A stretch of DNA of 64,000 nt from Nitrososphaerota archaeon (GCA_027887045.1 JAPCJH010000002.1:322723-386722), one strand, 5' to 3'; shown: positions 18,231 to 27,343, counted from the stretch's first letter. Program-made: numbers and translations. Notes: generated by a model not told the origin, from the sequence alone.

Positions 18231-19919
18231 TCATGCTTTTACGAGAATTTCTGTTTTGACACGCTCGTCCATCTTGACGCCATAATCCATTTCAGCAGAT
18301 TCGCGCGACACATAGCCGTTCAGGACATCCCACTTGACCATCTCGGCGTTCCTCTCTTTCGGATTCCCGAAGCCGCCTCCTCCTCCTGTCATCAAGCGGA
18401 CGACGTCACCTTGTTTCAGCGGGAGCGCTGTGACCTTGGGGCACTCCACTTGGCTGGGGGTGCCAAAGTTGACGTATGCGTCGTTCATGCCCCCGCTGGA
18501 GCCTCCCCGTATCCCCCATGGCCGATTCTTGTGTCTTTCATACACAACGAACAAGTTGGCGTTTGGAGCGAGGATACGGTAATCCCTGATGACCCCCAGT
18601 CCTCCCCTCCACTTCCCGGGCCCGCCGGAATCCTGAACGAGTTCGTATCTCTCGACCATCACCTGGTACTTCTTCTCCAAGAACTCGCTAGGTGGATTCG
18701 TGACGTCGCCGTACTTCATCGCGCTTTCTCCATCCTTGTCCATCATCCCACCCCATCCACCCCCTTCCGTATCTGACATGACCCAGTACTTTCTCTCCAC
18801 TTCATCGTAACTGTGAATGTGGCAGATGGATGCGCATCCGTAGGTCGCTGCGGCCACGTGATCGGGGATAACTTGGGACAAGGAGGTATGAATCAGGTCG
18901 ATAAAATATTCGACGGGCATCCAAGAAAACATGGTCCCGCTCGGCCATTTAGCGTTGAATATCGAACTCTCTGGCACCTTGAACCTCAATGGTTTGAAAA
19001 AGCCCTCGTTGGCAAAGTATGAAGGAGCAACGATGTTCATGAAGGCAGTGCGAGCACCGGTCCTCGCCTGTTCCAAGCCGCAGTTGCAGTTACCCGGTAC
19101 AGGTCCACTTGAGCCATCGACATCGACGAGGAGTCCTTCATTGTCGACGGTTACGGCGACTTTAATCTTGATAGGTTTGTCGAGGTCGATTCCGTCATTG
19201 TCCATGTACGCTGTCGCTTCGTAGGTACCCTTTTGGATCTTCTTCACAGCCTCTCTCGCAGTGCGCTCGCCGTGGTCAAAAATCGCGCGGACCGCTTCCC
19301 GGAACGTCATAAGGCCGTACTTGCCGATGATTTTGATGTATCTTTCCTCTCCTATTCTACACGCAGCAGCCTGCGCACGCAGGTCCCCAAGGATTGACCA
19401 GGGCAATCTGCTGTTTGCCCCTATGATCCGTAAGATGCTTTCGTTTGGTTTTCCCTTTTCGTACACTCTCACTGACTTATAGAAAGTGCCTTCCGGGAAA
19501 ACCTCGCTGAACAAGCCGCCAACCGTCTTCGCACTTCCAATGTCGATCCAGTGTACGCGCGTAACAGCGAACCCGACTAGCGTCTGTTGGAAGAAGATTG
19601 GAGAGAACGCGGTAACATCTGGAAGGTGGGCTGTTGTCCGATACGGGTCGTTCGTGATATAGACGTCCCCCTCCTCGAAATAGTCGAAACCACCGATGTC
19701 CTCCGCGGTGGTCCTTACCGACGTGCCAAGATTCCCCAAGAAGTTCGGGATGCCCGTCGCCTGTCCGAGAAGATCGGCGTTCTCGTCCATGACGGCGACA
19801 CTGAAGTCCTGCATTTCGTAGGTCAACGGGCTCGGTGATGTCCTTCGAATGATGAACTTCATCTCGTCGCATGCTCGGAGGAGAGCGTGCCTCACAACCT
19901 CGACGGTGGCTGGATTCAT
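18231..19919 (-). CDS. hyuB: Hydantoinase/oxoprolinase subunit B, copy 2
   Basis: Full-length 562-residue paralogue of the adjacent HyuB with all the same motifs (NDPYRTTAHLPDVTAF, GPVPGNCNCG, GGGGGFGNPKERN). No frameshift or stop is visible, so it is probably functional. It has no intact hyuA of its own and may pair with the shared HyuA, giving two alternative holoenzymes. The ATG at 19919 lies 70 bp after the LD-carboxypeptidase gene; I see no strong TATA element in that gap, so read-through from that gene is likely. Confidence 0.9.
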   Translation of the reverse strand: MNPATVEVVRHALLRACDEMKFIIRRTSPSPLTYEMQDFSVAVMDENADLLGQATGIPNFLGNLGTSVRTTAEDIGGFDYFEEGDVYITNDPYRTTAHLPDVTAFSPIFFQQTLVGFAVTRVHWIDIGSAKTVGGLFSEVFPEGTFYKSVRVYEKGKPNESILRIIGANSRLPWSILGDLRAQAAACRIGEERYIKIIGKYGLMTFREAVRAIFDHGERTAREAVKKIQKGTYEATAYMDNDGIDLDKPIKIKVAVTVDNEGLLVDVDGSSGPVPGNCNCGLEQARTGARTAFMNIVAPSYFANEGFFKPLRFKVPESSIFNAKWPSGTMFSWMPVEYFIDLIHTSLSQVIPDHVAAATYGCASICHIHSYDEVERKYWVMSDTEGGGWGGMMDKDGESAMKYGDVTNPPSEFLEKKYQVMVERYELVQDSGGPGKWRGGLGVIRDYRILAPNANLFVVYERHKNRPWGIRGGSSGGMNDAYVNFGTPSQVECPKVTALPLKQGDVVRLMTGGGGGFGNPKERNAEMVKWDVLNGYVSRESAEMDYGVKMDERVKTEILVKA

Positions 19920-19989
19920 CCGGATTGCCGCTCCGAAATGACGAACAGAAATTCCTCTTCCATGAAGCTCCTCTCTCCTTCCACAGCTG

Positions 19990-20985
19990 CTACCCAGTCG
20001 TCGCTGACTCGGTTATGTTCAGGATTCCTTCGCTCGCCCGCAGTTCCGCCCTTACCCCAATCGGCATCACCGTCTTATGCCTCCCATGCCCGCAGACCAA
20101 GCCGTATTCAGCGGGCTTCCCAAGCTTGCTGAGTCGTTCGTTGATTACCTCTTCAACGGTGGAGGACAGGTGATGGTCCAGTATTGCACCGGGATAGCTG
20201 AGCCAGTATTCACCCACGGCCCGCTCGTATGGGTCAGACTGCACGCACTCTCCCGCCACGAAACCTACTGCTGCGGGAAGCTTACCTGCCTGCTCCAGGT
20301 GAACGAGGTGTCTGTCAATTTGCCATGCTCTTACCCCTGGTATTTCGAAGAAGAATATCCTCCCCTTCGTGTCTATCTCGTACGGAGTGCCTAAGGTCGC
20401 GACGACCAAGTTTAGGTTTCCCCCAGTGAGTTCGCCGACAGCCGTTCCTTCGACGACCGTCTGGACGAAAGGACCATCCGGTGGGTTCGTCACCTCACCT
20501 ATGGGCTCGGTCGACATTAGAGCCTTCATGATTGCCTGATCAGTGTACGGTGTGAACTCGCCTGTAAGGGAACCCAACGAACCCGGGCCGTGGAATGTCA
20601 CAAGGCCGGTCTTCGCGTGAATACCCAATAACAAGCTCGTGATGTCGCTCATACCCATGATTATCTTGGGATGCTCCCTGATCACATCGTAATCCAGATA
20701 AGGGAGAATACGAATTGAGCCGTACCCGCCTCTCGCGCATAGGAGGGCGTCAATCTTTTCGTCCTTGAACATTGTGTTAATTTCTTCAGCACGCACCTTG
20801 TCCGTTCCAGAAAGGAACCCTTGCCGGGTCGTTTGCCTGACTGTCTTCCCGAGGACAACATTGAAACCCATTCTCTTTAACCTCTGCACGCCCGGACCGA
20901 TCATGAAATTAGGCGGCTTGCTGCTGGGGCCGGGCACCCCAATCGTCGCTCCCTTCTTGAGTACTGGAGGTTTGATTTTTTGCAC
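19990..20985 (-). CDS. LD-carboxypeptidase-like serine peptidase, S66 family
   Basis: S66-family serine peptidase, 331 residues. In bacteria LdcA removes the terminal D-Ala from murein tetrapeptide and MccF inactivates microcin C. The catalytic triad is visible and in order: S113 in MGMSDIT, E214 in FFFEIPG and H300 in VCGHGR. The CARGGYGSIRILPYLDYD segment is also typical. No signal peptide, so cytosolic. The GTG start at 20985 has a TATA element 27 bp upstream. An archaeon without murein has no own substrate for LdcA, so it probably acts on imported peptides or on toxic peptidyl compounds. It heads the hyuB-hyuA run. Confidence 0.88.
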   Translation of the reverse strand: MQKIKPPVLKKGATIGVPGPSSKPPNFMIGPGVQRLKRMGFNVVLGKTVRQTTRQGFLSGTDKVRAEEINTMFKDEKIDALLCARGGYGSIRILPYLDYDVIREHPKIIMGMSDITSLLLGIHAKTGLVTFHGPGSLGSLTGEFTPYTDQAIMKALMSTEPIGEVTNPPDGPFVQTVVEGTAVGELTGGNLNLVVATLGTPYEIDTKGRIFFFEIPGVRAWQIDRHLVHLEQAGKLPAAVGFVAGECVQSDPYERAVGEYWLSYPGAILDHHLSSTVEEVINERLSKLGKPAEYGLVCGHGRHKTVMPIGVRAELRASEGILNITESATTG

Positions 20986-21006
20986 TCTTACAACTCACTC
21001 ATCAAG

Positions 21007-21016
21007 GTATTAAAGG
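21007..21016 (-). promoter_or_regulatory. TATA element for S66 peptidase-hyu unit
   Basis: Reverse-strand CCTTTAATAC, 27 bp from GTG 20985, just beyond the stop of the D-glutamate-cyclase-like gene at 21017. Confidence 0.5.
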
Positions 21017-22159
21017 CTAGAACTCTCTGGTTTTTGTTTCAAGGTTTTGATCCACTAGCGACTTCAAAAAGTCTACCAGGTAGAGCGAAGCTTTCCCCGT
21101 CCCGTCGCAAGTTGGGGTGGTCTCGATTGTTGCGCCGTCGCCACACCCCAAGTTAGCAATACCTTCCAGCACTCTCTTCTCCACTTCGCTGTCGTGCATG
21201 AGCGAGCCGCGCCCCAAAAGGAAGGCGACGCACGCTTCGATACCGTACGCCCCCCAGTTAGACGTGCTTGCGGGGATGAGTAGATCGGTCTTCACGACCG
21301 TGGCGATTCCCCCCTTGCAGGGACACTGACAGAGTTCGCCGAACATCTGAATCTTCTTCACATCATCGATGATATTACCGAACCCTATTTCGTTCCCGTT
21401 GTCGCCGATTCCTATCGTCAGAATCCCTCTGTTATTCGCTTCCTCGGTAACGTAATCCAGCTTCGCCTCGAACGCCCCGCGCGGCGTGCCGAGGACGGAG
21501 TGGTACTCCCCCTTTGTGTTCCTCCCCTTTCTTTCGATCGCGACGACTGCTGACGGATTCAGCTTGTCGAGTAGCTTCTTCACCTCCTTCTGAGTCGTTG
21601 CTACGTCGGTGACCGGGAAGCTCATCACGTCGGCACTCCGTGGCCTCGGCCCCATCTTCCTGTCCCATCGCCCACTCAAACCCATCGAAGCGCTTGCCTG
21701 CCGCATGATATCACTCGTCGCAGCCTCTGAAAGTATGACCGGTCGGAGGCCGAGCCCCAAGTTCAACGCCCTCGCGAGCCCCACGACCCCCGGGGGCCCA
21801 TCAGTCTCACCTTTCGGAAAGAAGACTGGATGCAAGACTCCGGTCAGGAACAATACCGTAGAATCCTTCTCCAACTTCAGGAGCCTCTCCGCTGCGGCTA
21901 GACAGAGCGGTCGTCCCTGCGTCCTCATGGCGGCTTCATACAGCATGTGAATCCTTCCCGCTCTGAACCTCCTAGCATCAATCCCTCTGGGGAGGCCCTT
22001 GGCTGGGCGAATCGCGGGACTGGCGAAGGACGTAACCATCCGATCGACCGCAACTCCAAAGTCGTACTTCGCAGCCTCGACCTCGGAGAAAACTTCTGCC
22101 TTCTTCTTAGCAGCGGTCAGCTGCGAGCACCCTGACAGTTGTTTCTGTACAACCTGCAA
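21017..22159 (-). CDS. D-glutamate cyclase-like protein (DUF4392/DGLUCY C-terminal type)
   Basis: 380-residue protein resembling the catalytic part of D-glutamate cyclase, which converts D-glutamate to 5-oxo-D-proline. Family signatures in order: VLFLTGVLHPVFFPKGETDG, PGVVGLARAL, VVAIERKGRNTKGEYHSV, GILTIGIGDNGNEIGFGNI and STSNWGAYGIEA. The start is TTG at 22159, 35 bp after the M29 aminopeptidase stop, so the two probably form one operon from the shared promoter at 23.26 kb. Its place next to an LD-carboxypeptidase and oxoprolinase-family genes supports a D-glutamate to oxoproline route. The reaction is known for the mammalian homologue; here it is inferred. Confidence 0.8.
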   Translation of the reverse strand: MQVVQKQLSGCSQLTAAKKKAEVFSEVEAAKYDFGVAVDRMVTSFASPAIRPAKGLPRGIDARRFRAGRIHMLYEAAMRTQGRPLCLAAAERLLKLEKDSTVLFLTGVLHPVFFPKGETDGPPGVVGLARALNLGLGLRPVILSEAATSDIMRQASASMGLSGRWDRKMGPRPRSADVMSFPVTDVATTQKEVKKLLDKLNPSAVVAIERKGRNTKGEYHSVLGTPRGAFEAKLDYVTEEANNRGILTIGIGDNGNEIGFGNIIDDVKKIQMFGELCQCPCKGGIATVVKTDLLIPASTSNWGAYGIEACVAFLLGRGSLMHDSEVEKRVLEGIANLGCGDGATIETTPTCDGTGKASLYLVDFLKSLVDQNLETKTREF

Positions 22160-22194
22160 GGATTGAGCGTTGGGAAAGACATAATCGCCACGAT

Positions 22195-23235
22195 CTATTT
22201 CAACGCGTCCGTCAGGATTTCTCCATCTTTAACGAGTTGCTTACTGTCCAAAAACACACTCGGTCGCAGCATCAGCATGTCCCAGTGCGTGGGTGCGGTG
22301 TTGACTCTTGATTTCGTGTGCTTGCCCATGAATTTTGAAAGTACGCTGTTGTCTGCCCAGCCGCAATCAATTATCCCGCGCACCCTCTCCATCTCCTGAT
22401 GCTTGCTAAGCCTGGCGTTGGAGTTTGTTCCAAGGTTTATGTGAACTGGTCCTCTGAAGACCGATGGATCCCTGAACCCGTTTAGGTGTGTTTTCAGCAG
22501 GGGCACTAACACTTTGTCCCCCGAAATATCGGTGACCTCTCCTTCTTCTACGTTGACTACAATTGGCTGATTTGGAACCTGCCAGCCCACTTCCGGGCTC
22601 TGAAATGCGACAAACCCGTCAAACACGAAGGTCCCGCTGAGCTGAATGTAATCCTGGGTGCCCGGCTGCGCTGGCGGCAGCGTGTCCCACAGCTCCCCTT
22701 CATCCAGGAAGCCGTTGACTGGGAAGGCCGGGTATCCGGATTTGTCGATGGTGACGTTCGTCCCTTCCTTCGAAGTGATCTTGACCTCCTTCGCGTCCGT
22801 CCAGAGCTCGGCTATCCTGTTGGCCTCGTCTCTAAGCTTGAAGATGTCTGGCTCGCCCACCGTCCGAACCAAGATTTCATCCATTTGGGGGCCCATCCCT
22901 GGCGAAATCATCCTGTGGCCGGCCGCAATAACGTCGCCAACACCCTCAGCGTATGTAACGCCTGCTCCGACTATGGCGTCCGCTGACCTGAGTGCCTCGA
23001 GCGTCGCTCTTGGGAGCGTCGCCCGTGGCCACGCCCCCTTCCCAGTGAGGGGGGGTTTGGGAAAAGTTACGGAGGTGGTCGGTGACCCCATGGCTATTCC
23101 CACCTGCCTGAAGACATCCATTATCTCGTGGGGGGTTCTCGAATCATACGCGACGACGAGTTCTTCTTCGGGTTTGAGATGAACGACATCCTTCAAGATC
23201 CTTTGCGCGGTCTTGTAGAATTCCGCTAGGACCAA
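22195..23235 (-). CDS. M29-type aminopeptidase (leucyl aminopeptidase T-like)
   Basis: 346-residue metalloprotein of the M29 aminopeptidase superfamily, which also contains the NicX 2,5-dihydroxypyridine dioxygenases. The C-terminal APTHWDMLMLRPSVFLD supplies the His-x-Asp metal pair, followed by KQLVKDGEIL as in the family; upstream NVEEGEVTDISG and HINLGTNSNARL fall where other ligands and the dimer face lie. The TTG at 23235 is 25 bp from a TATA-like element shared with the divergent importer. Peptidase function fits the neighbours (peptide importer, S66 peptidase). The dioxygenase-like alternative cannot be excluded without an alignment. Confidence 0.8.
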   Translation of the reverse strand: MVLAEFYKTAQRILKDVVHLKPEEELVVAYDSRTPHEIMDVFRQVGIAMGSPTTSVTFPKPPLTGKGAWPRATLPRATLEALRSADAIVGAGVTYAEGVGDVIAAGHRMISPGMGPQMDEILVRTVGEPDIFKLRDEANRIAELWTDAKEVKITSKEGTNVTIDKSGYPAFPVNGFLDEGELWDTLPPAQPGTQDYIQLSGTFVFDGFVAFQSPEVGWQVPNQPIVVNVEEGEVTDISGDKVLVPLLKTHLNGFRDPSVFRGPVHINLGTNSNARLSKHQEMERVRGIIDCGWADNSVLSKFMGKHTKSRVNTAPTHWDMLMLRPSVFLDSKQLVKDGEILTDALK

Positions 23236-23254
23236 CTGAAATCGTCGACTGCCT

Positions 23255-23270
23255 GATATATTTATATCTT
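23255..23270. promoter_or_regulatory. Shared bidirectional TATA region
   Basis: One A/T tract, GATATATTTATATCTT, is near-palindromic and lies about 25 bp from the TTG of the M29 gene (reverse) and about 30 bp from the ATG of dppB (forward). The divergent starts are only 61 bp apart, so peptidase and importer are probably expressed together from overlapping promoters. Confidence 0.6.
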
Positions 23271-23295
23271 AACGAGTGGAGTTTGGTTTTCGTTA

Positions 23296-24282
23296 ATGGG
23301 GGGAAAGGAACCAAGCGCCCTCGCCAATTATGTGGTTAGAAGGCTCCTTGAGGGAATCCCTGTCGTTTTTGCTGTCTTAGTCCTGAACTTCCTCCTGATC
23401 GCCCTGTACCCAGGGGATCCTGCCCAGATACTCGCGGGACAGGAGGCGACTCCCCAGTACCTTCAACAGATACGAATAATTTACGGCCTGGACAGGCCGA
23501 TTTACGAGCGTTTCTTCGACTACCTGTGGGCCATTTTCCACGGCAACCTGGGTTACTCCTTTTTCTTCCAAGAGCCTGTCACTTCGCTGATTCTTCAGAA
23601 GCTTCCCGCAACGCTCATGCTCCTAGGCACAGCAATGGTGATCGCGTCTCTGATTGGGATTTTGATGGGGGTTGAAGCTGCAAGGAAACCGCATTCACTG
23701 AGGGACGGGGTAGTGAGCGCAGTCTCTCTGCTCGGCTACTCGACGCCAAACTTTTGGCTAGGACAGCTCGCCATCCTCCTGTTTTCGGTTAATCTGCGTT
23801 GGCTCCCCGTGGCAGGTATGACGACCTTGACTCAGCAACTAGGTGGTCTCGCTTACGTGGCGGATGTCTTACGTCACTTAGTGCTCCCCGCTTCGGTTCT
23901 GGGAGTGTATCAGGTCGCACTGATAGCGCATCTTCAGCGAGGGAGTATGCTCGAAGTGTTGCGTCAGAACTTCATTCTAGCGTTGCGTTCCAAGGGACTT
24001 TCCGAGCGTTCCATTGTGTACAAACATGCCCTGAGAAATGCGATTCTTCCAGTCCTCACCGTAATAGCATTTGACATAAGCGCCTTGTTAGGCGGTGCCG
24101 TCCTAGTCGAAACCGTGTTCGATTGGCCCGGGATAGGCAGAATGGTTTTCGACGCGATAATAGCGGGGGATTATCCGGTCATCACGGGTACATTCGTAGT
24201 CGTCTCCATTGGGGTCGTCATGGTCAATCTAGTCACAGATGTCATCTATGCTTTAGTCGACCCGCGGATACATTACAGGTGA
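23296..24282 (+). CDS. dppB: Peptide ABC transporter permease, DppB type
   Basis: First gene of a complete DppBCDF importer. The 328-residue protein has the N-terminal YVVRRLLEGIPVVFAVLVLN helix, the extracytoplasmic GLDRPIYERFFDYLWAIFHG loop, four to five further helices and an ATPase-docking loop around FILALRSKGLSERSIVYKHA. It ends DPRIHYR like other DppB proteins. The ATG at 23296 lies downstream of the shared TATA tract. With DppC it forms the membrane channel; peptide substrates are likely but not proven. Confidence 0.93.
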   Translation: MGGKEPSALANYVVRRLLEGIPVVFAVLVLNFLLIALYPGDPAQILAGQEATPQYLQQIRIIYGLDRPIYERFFDYLWAIFHGNLGYSFFFQEPVTSLILQKLPATLMLLGTAMVIASLIGILMGVEAARKPHSLRDGVVSAVSLLGYSTPNFWLGQLAILLFSVNLRWLPVAGMTTLTQQLGGLAYVADVLRHLVLPASVLGVYQVALIAHLQRGSMLEVLRQNFILALRSKGLSERSIVYKHALRNAILPVLTVIAFDISALLGGAVLVETVFDWPGIGRMVFDAIIAGDYPVITGTFVVVSIGVVMVNLVTDVIYALVDPRIHYR

Positions 24283-24286
24283 TCGA

Positions 24287-25147
24287 GTGCGAGCAACGAA
24301 CTGGCCCGCAAGGATTCGACAGTTCTGGGTTAGATTCAGCAAGAATCATGCCGCGGTTGCAGGGCTCGTTATCGTGGCTGCTCTGGTGGCGGTGTCAGCC
24401 GGAGCAAACCTGATCAGGGCCAACGACATTTTCAACATCAACCCAGGGCAGACCTTCGAATCACCGAGCTGGAGCCATCCTTTCGGGACCGATAACCTCG
24501 GTCGCGACATGTTCTCTCTGTTCCTATATGCTGGCAGAGTGTCGTTTGAAGTTGGATTCACCGCGGCTGCTGTTTCTGTCCTTCTGGGGACTCTCCTAGG
24601 TTCGATAGCTGGATTCTATGGAGGGGTGGTTGACGATGTCATAATGCGGTTCACTGAGATGTTTCTGGCAATCCCAATTCTCCTACTGGGGCTAACAATA
24701 CTGATAATCTACGGCCCCGGCCTCTCGCACGTTGTCTTCGTCATCGCGGTACTTAGCTGGCCCGTCACTGCAAGGCTCGTGAGGGCCGAATTCTTGACGC
24801 TGAAAGAGAGGGAGTTTGTCGAGGGGCTACGAGCAGTGGGTGCCCCCAATCATGTCATCATATTCAATGAAATCATGCCGAACGCACTGATACCGGTTAT
24901 TATCAATGCCTCCCTACAAGTGGGCGCAGCCATTACGGTCGAAGCTGGTCTAAGTTTCTTGGGGCTGGGGGACCCGAGTAACCCGAGTTGGGGGTACCTT
25001 CTCCAGCAGGCGCAAACCTTCTTGACGCGCGCGTGGTGGATCGCGACATTTCCAGGGATTGGGCTGCTGCTGGCGATACTTAGCCTTAGCCTCATTGGAG
25101 ACGGACTTAACGACGCGCTAAACCCGAGGCTGGCAGAAAAAGGGTAG
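24287..25147 (+). CDS. dppC: Peptide ABC transporter permease, DppC type
   Basis: 286-residue permease with the DppC hallmark WSHPFGTDNLGRDMFS after the first membrane segment, five further helices, the docking loop EREFVEGLRAVGAPNHVI and a C-terminal SLIGDGLNDALNPRL. The GTG start at 24287 lies four bases after the dppB stop, so translation is coupled. It pairs with the preceding DppB; the ATPases follow immediately. About 270-300 residues is the normal length. Confidence 0.93.
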   Translation: MRATNWPARIRQFWVRFSKNHAAVAGLVIVAALVAVSAGANLIRANDIFNINPGQTFESPSWSHPFGTDNLGRDMFSLFLYAGRVSFEVGFTAAAVSVLLGTLLGSIAGFYGGVVDDVIMRFTEMFLAIPILLLGLTILIIYGPGLSHVVFVIAVLSWPVTARLVRAEFLTLKEREFVEGLRAVGAPNHVIIFNEIMPNALIPVIINASLQVGAAITVEAGLSFLGLGDPSNPSWGYLLQQAQTFLTRAWWIATFPGIGLLLAILSLSLIGDGLNDALNPRLAEKG

Positions 25148-25151
25148 TTGA

Positions 25152-26120
25152 TTGTCAGACTCGCTCCTCGATGTTCGGAACCTCAGAATGTACTTCTACG
25201 GTTCCTCGCAGGTTGTAAGGGCTGTCGACGACGTTTCTCTGTCCGTCAGAGAAGGGGAGGTAGTTGGGATAGTGGGAGAATCCGGATCTGGGAAAACGGC
25301 CACAGCACTCTCTCTCATCAGGCTCCTTCCTCCGAATGCCAGGATAGTGTCTGGGGAAATCCTTCACAAGGGGAAGAACCTTGCCTCTCTCGAAGAGACT
25401 GAGCTGAGGAAAATTCGAGGAGCTGAAATCTCAATGGTCTTCCAAGACCCGATGACGTTCCTAGACCCGCTTATGAAAATCGGGGACCAAATCAGCGAGT
25501 CTATCAGCCTCCATCAGGGAAAAACGTCCGATCTGAAAGTGAAGGTAGTTGATTCCCTCCGCGCCGTAAGCATTCCCTCCCCTGAGAAAGTCTTGGACTA
25601 TTATCCGCACCAACTGAGCGGCGGCATGAAGCAGCGGGTCCTTATTGCGATAGCCCTCTCGTGTGAGCCTTCGCTCATAATCGCGGACGAGCCAACAACC
25701 GCACTCGATGTCACCGTTCAGGGACAAATCCTGGAACTCCTGAAGACTCTAGTCAGGAAGAGGAGGGGGCTTTCGCTACTCCTGATTACACACGACCTAG
25801 GAGTCGTAGCCGAAATGTGCGACCGTGTTTACGTGATGTACGCAGGGAAGATCGTTGAGGAAGCGGACGTGAGCTCGCTCTTCAAGGAACCCAAGCATCC
25901 GTATACCCAAGCGCTCCTCACGGCGGCGAACAGCATCTACTTTGTAGGGAGGGAGATGGTCGGGATTGAAGGAGTGGTGCCTGACTTGACGAACCCGCCC
26001 AGCGGTTGTCGGTTCCACCCCAGGTGCCAATACGCGATGCCGATCTGCAGCGAGAAAGAGCCCATACTGATTGACATTGGAACGAGCCGGGCTGCCTGCT
26101 GGCTTTATCCGAAGAAGTGA
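25152..26120 (+). CDS. dppD: Peptide ABC transporter ATPase, DppD type
   Basis: 322-residue ATPase energising the importer. Walker A is GESGSGKTA (residues 42-50), the signature is [11 protein letters not shown], Walker B is [13 protein letters not shown] and the H-loop is [10 protein letters not shown]. The C-terminal oligopeptide-specific region holds [15 protein letters not shown], the Cys cluster that binds Fe-S in some DppD proteins. The start is TTG at 25152, four bases after the dppC stop; a nearby TTG at 25148 is an alternative. Its stop overlaps the start of dppF. Confidence 0.93.
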   Translation: MSDSLLDVRNLRMYFYGSSQVVRAVDDVSLSVREGEVVGIVGESGSGKTATALSLIRLLPPNARIVSGEILHKGKNLASLEETELRKIRGAEISMVFQDPMTFLDPLMKIGDQISESISLHQGKTSDLKVKVVDSLRAVSIPSPEKVLDYYPHQLSGGMKQRVLIAIALSCEPSLIIADEPTTALDVTVQGQILELLKTLVRKRRGLSLLLITHDLGVVAEMCDRVYVMYAGKIVEEADVSSLFKEPKHPYTQALLTAANSIYFVGREMVGIEGVVPDLTNPPSGCRFHPRCQYAMPICSEKEPILIDIGTSRAACWLYPKK

Positions 26121-27100
26121 GAATCCTGGCTCCTCTACTAGAGGTTCGCGCCGTCAAGAAATACTATCCTCTCGGTCGGGGTCTCCTTTCGATATCGAAG
26201 AGGGCTGTTCATGCTGTCGACGGCGTGAGTCTCCGACTTGAAACTGGCACCACGCTTGGGCTTGTCGGCGAAAGCGGTTCCGGGAAGACGACTCTGGGGA
26301 GAATCATTGTGGGGCTAATACACCCGACGGAAGGCTCAGTAATGTTCGAGGGGCAGGAGATTTTTAGTCTGAGGGGGAAGGAGCAGTTTTCGCTCCGCAC
26401 AAAAATGCAGATAATCTTCCAGAATCCGGAGGCGTCACTAAACCCACGTAAAACTGTTCGACATGTGCTGACACAGCCCTTTCTGCTACACCGACTTGCT
26501 ACCAGGAGTGAAGCAGATGAGAGGGCCTATCATTTGCTAGAACAAGTCAAGCTCACACCGCCCGAACTCTACCTGGACCGGTATCCTCACCAGCTAAGCG
26601 GTGGACAAAAGCAGCGCGTGGCGATCGCACGCGCCATAGCTCTCGGACCGAAGCTCGTGGTCGCCGACGAGCCCGTTTCTTCGCTGGACATGTCAGTCAA
26701 AGCGTCTGTGCTCAAGCTCATGAATGAGATCCAGTCAAACCTCGGGCTGTCGTACTTCCTGATTTCCCACGACCTTTACATGACCCGCTCGATTAGCAAG
26801 ATAGTGGCCGTGATGTATGCGGGCAGGATCGTGGAACTCGCAGAAACCGACGAGCTCTTCAGACACCCTGCGCACCCTTACACACAAGCCCTCCTCGCTT
26901 CGACCCCCGTTCCCGACCCTGCGATTGCGCGAGGGGTGTCCAGGAATGTCATCGGTGAACCGTTTTCTCCGATTGACCCGCCTGATTATTGCAGATTCTC
27001 TTCCCGCTGTCCTTACAAACAGGACAAGTGTCTGCAAAGGTCCCCTCAACTCGAGGAGATCAGGAAGGATCACTGGGTTGAATGCTTTTTCCCCCTCTAA
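26117..27100 (+). CDS. dppF: Peptide ABC transporter ATPase, DppF type
   Basis: Second ATPase of the importer, 327 residues, beginning at a GTG that overlaps the dppD stop as GTGA. Walker A is GESGSGKTT (51-59), followed by QIIFQNPEASLNPR, the DppF/OppF-specific Q-loop region, then HQLSGGQKQRVAIARA, Walker B LVVADEPVSSLDMSVKA and the H-loop FLISHDLYM. The C-terminal CRFSSRCPYKQDKC cysteine set matches DppD. It closes the operon; after its stop about 240 bp carry no gene I can support. Confidence 0.93.
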   Translation: MRILAPLLEVRAVKKYYPLGRGLLSISKRAVHAVDGVSLRLETGTTLGLVGESGSGKTTLGRIIVGLIHPTEGSVMFEGQEIFSLRGKEQFSLRTKMQIIFQNPEASLNPRKTVRHVLTQPFLLHRLATRSEADERAYHLLEQVKLTPPELYLDRYPHQLSGGQKQRVAIARAIALGPKLVVADEPVSSLDMSVKASVLKLMNEIQSNLGLSYFLISHDLYMTRSISKIVAVMYAGRIVELAETDELFRHPAHPYTQALLASTPVPDPAIARGVSRNVIGEPFSPIDPPDYCRFSSRCPYKQDKCLQRSPQLEEIRKDHWVECFFPL

Positions 27101-27343
27101 GGAATAGACTTTCTATCAGTCGGAATCAATCTAAGATTAGAGTTTGGGGCCTATTGCAGCTTCATCTTTCGGAGAACTTCGACGAACTTGCCCGCCAGTT
27201 TTCGTGGGCGCGGGATATCTCGATGGAACTGCTCCCATCGGGAATCGTGAACGACTTCGAATTCATCTTGGCGTCGGCGGGTAATGTCCTTGTGAAGGTG
27301 GGGAAATAAGAAGAGCGATTCCAATCGTCTTGCGCGTGCTATT
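27101..27343. other. Intergenic gap between convergent units
   Basis: Short open frames exist on both strands here, but none has a recognisable motif, promoter or start context. I see no RNA structure or repeat. Confidence 0.4.

Larger units (their letters stand above)
16332..19989 (-). repeat. Tandem duplication, unit about 1.9 kb (leader-hyuB-hyuA 5' end)
   Basis: The two hyuB starts are exactly 1,899 bp apart (18020 and 19919). The repeated unit is the short leader, hyuB and about 50 codons of hyuA; a single unequal tandem duplication explains the hyuA stub without a separate deletion. Copies differ at scattered, mostly synonymous sites except for runs of perfect identity such as 17017-17120 against 18916-19019. 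Confidence 0.85.

Noticed and set aside
27082-27309. 75-codon + frame after dppF
   Set aside because: Begins inside dppF in another frame and has no promoter or motif.
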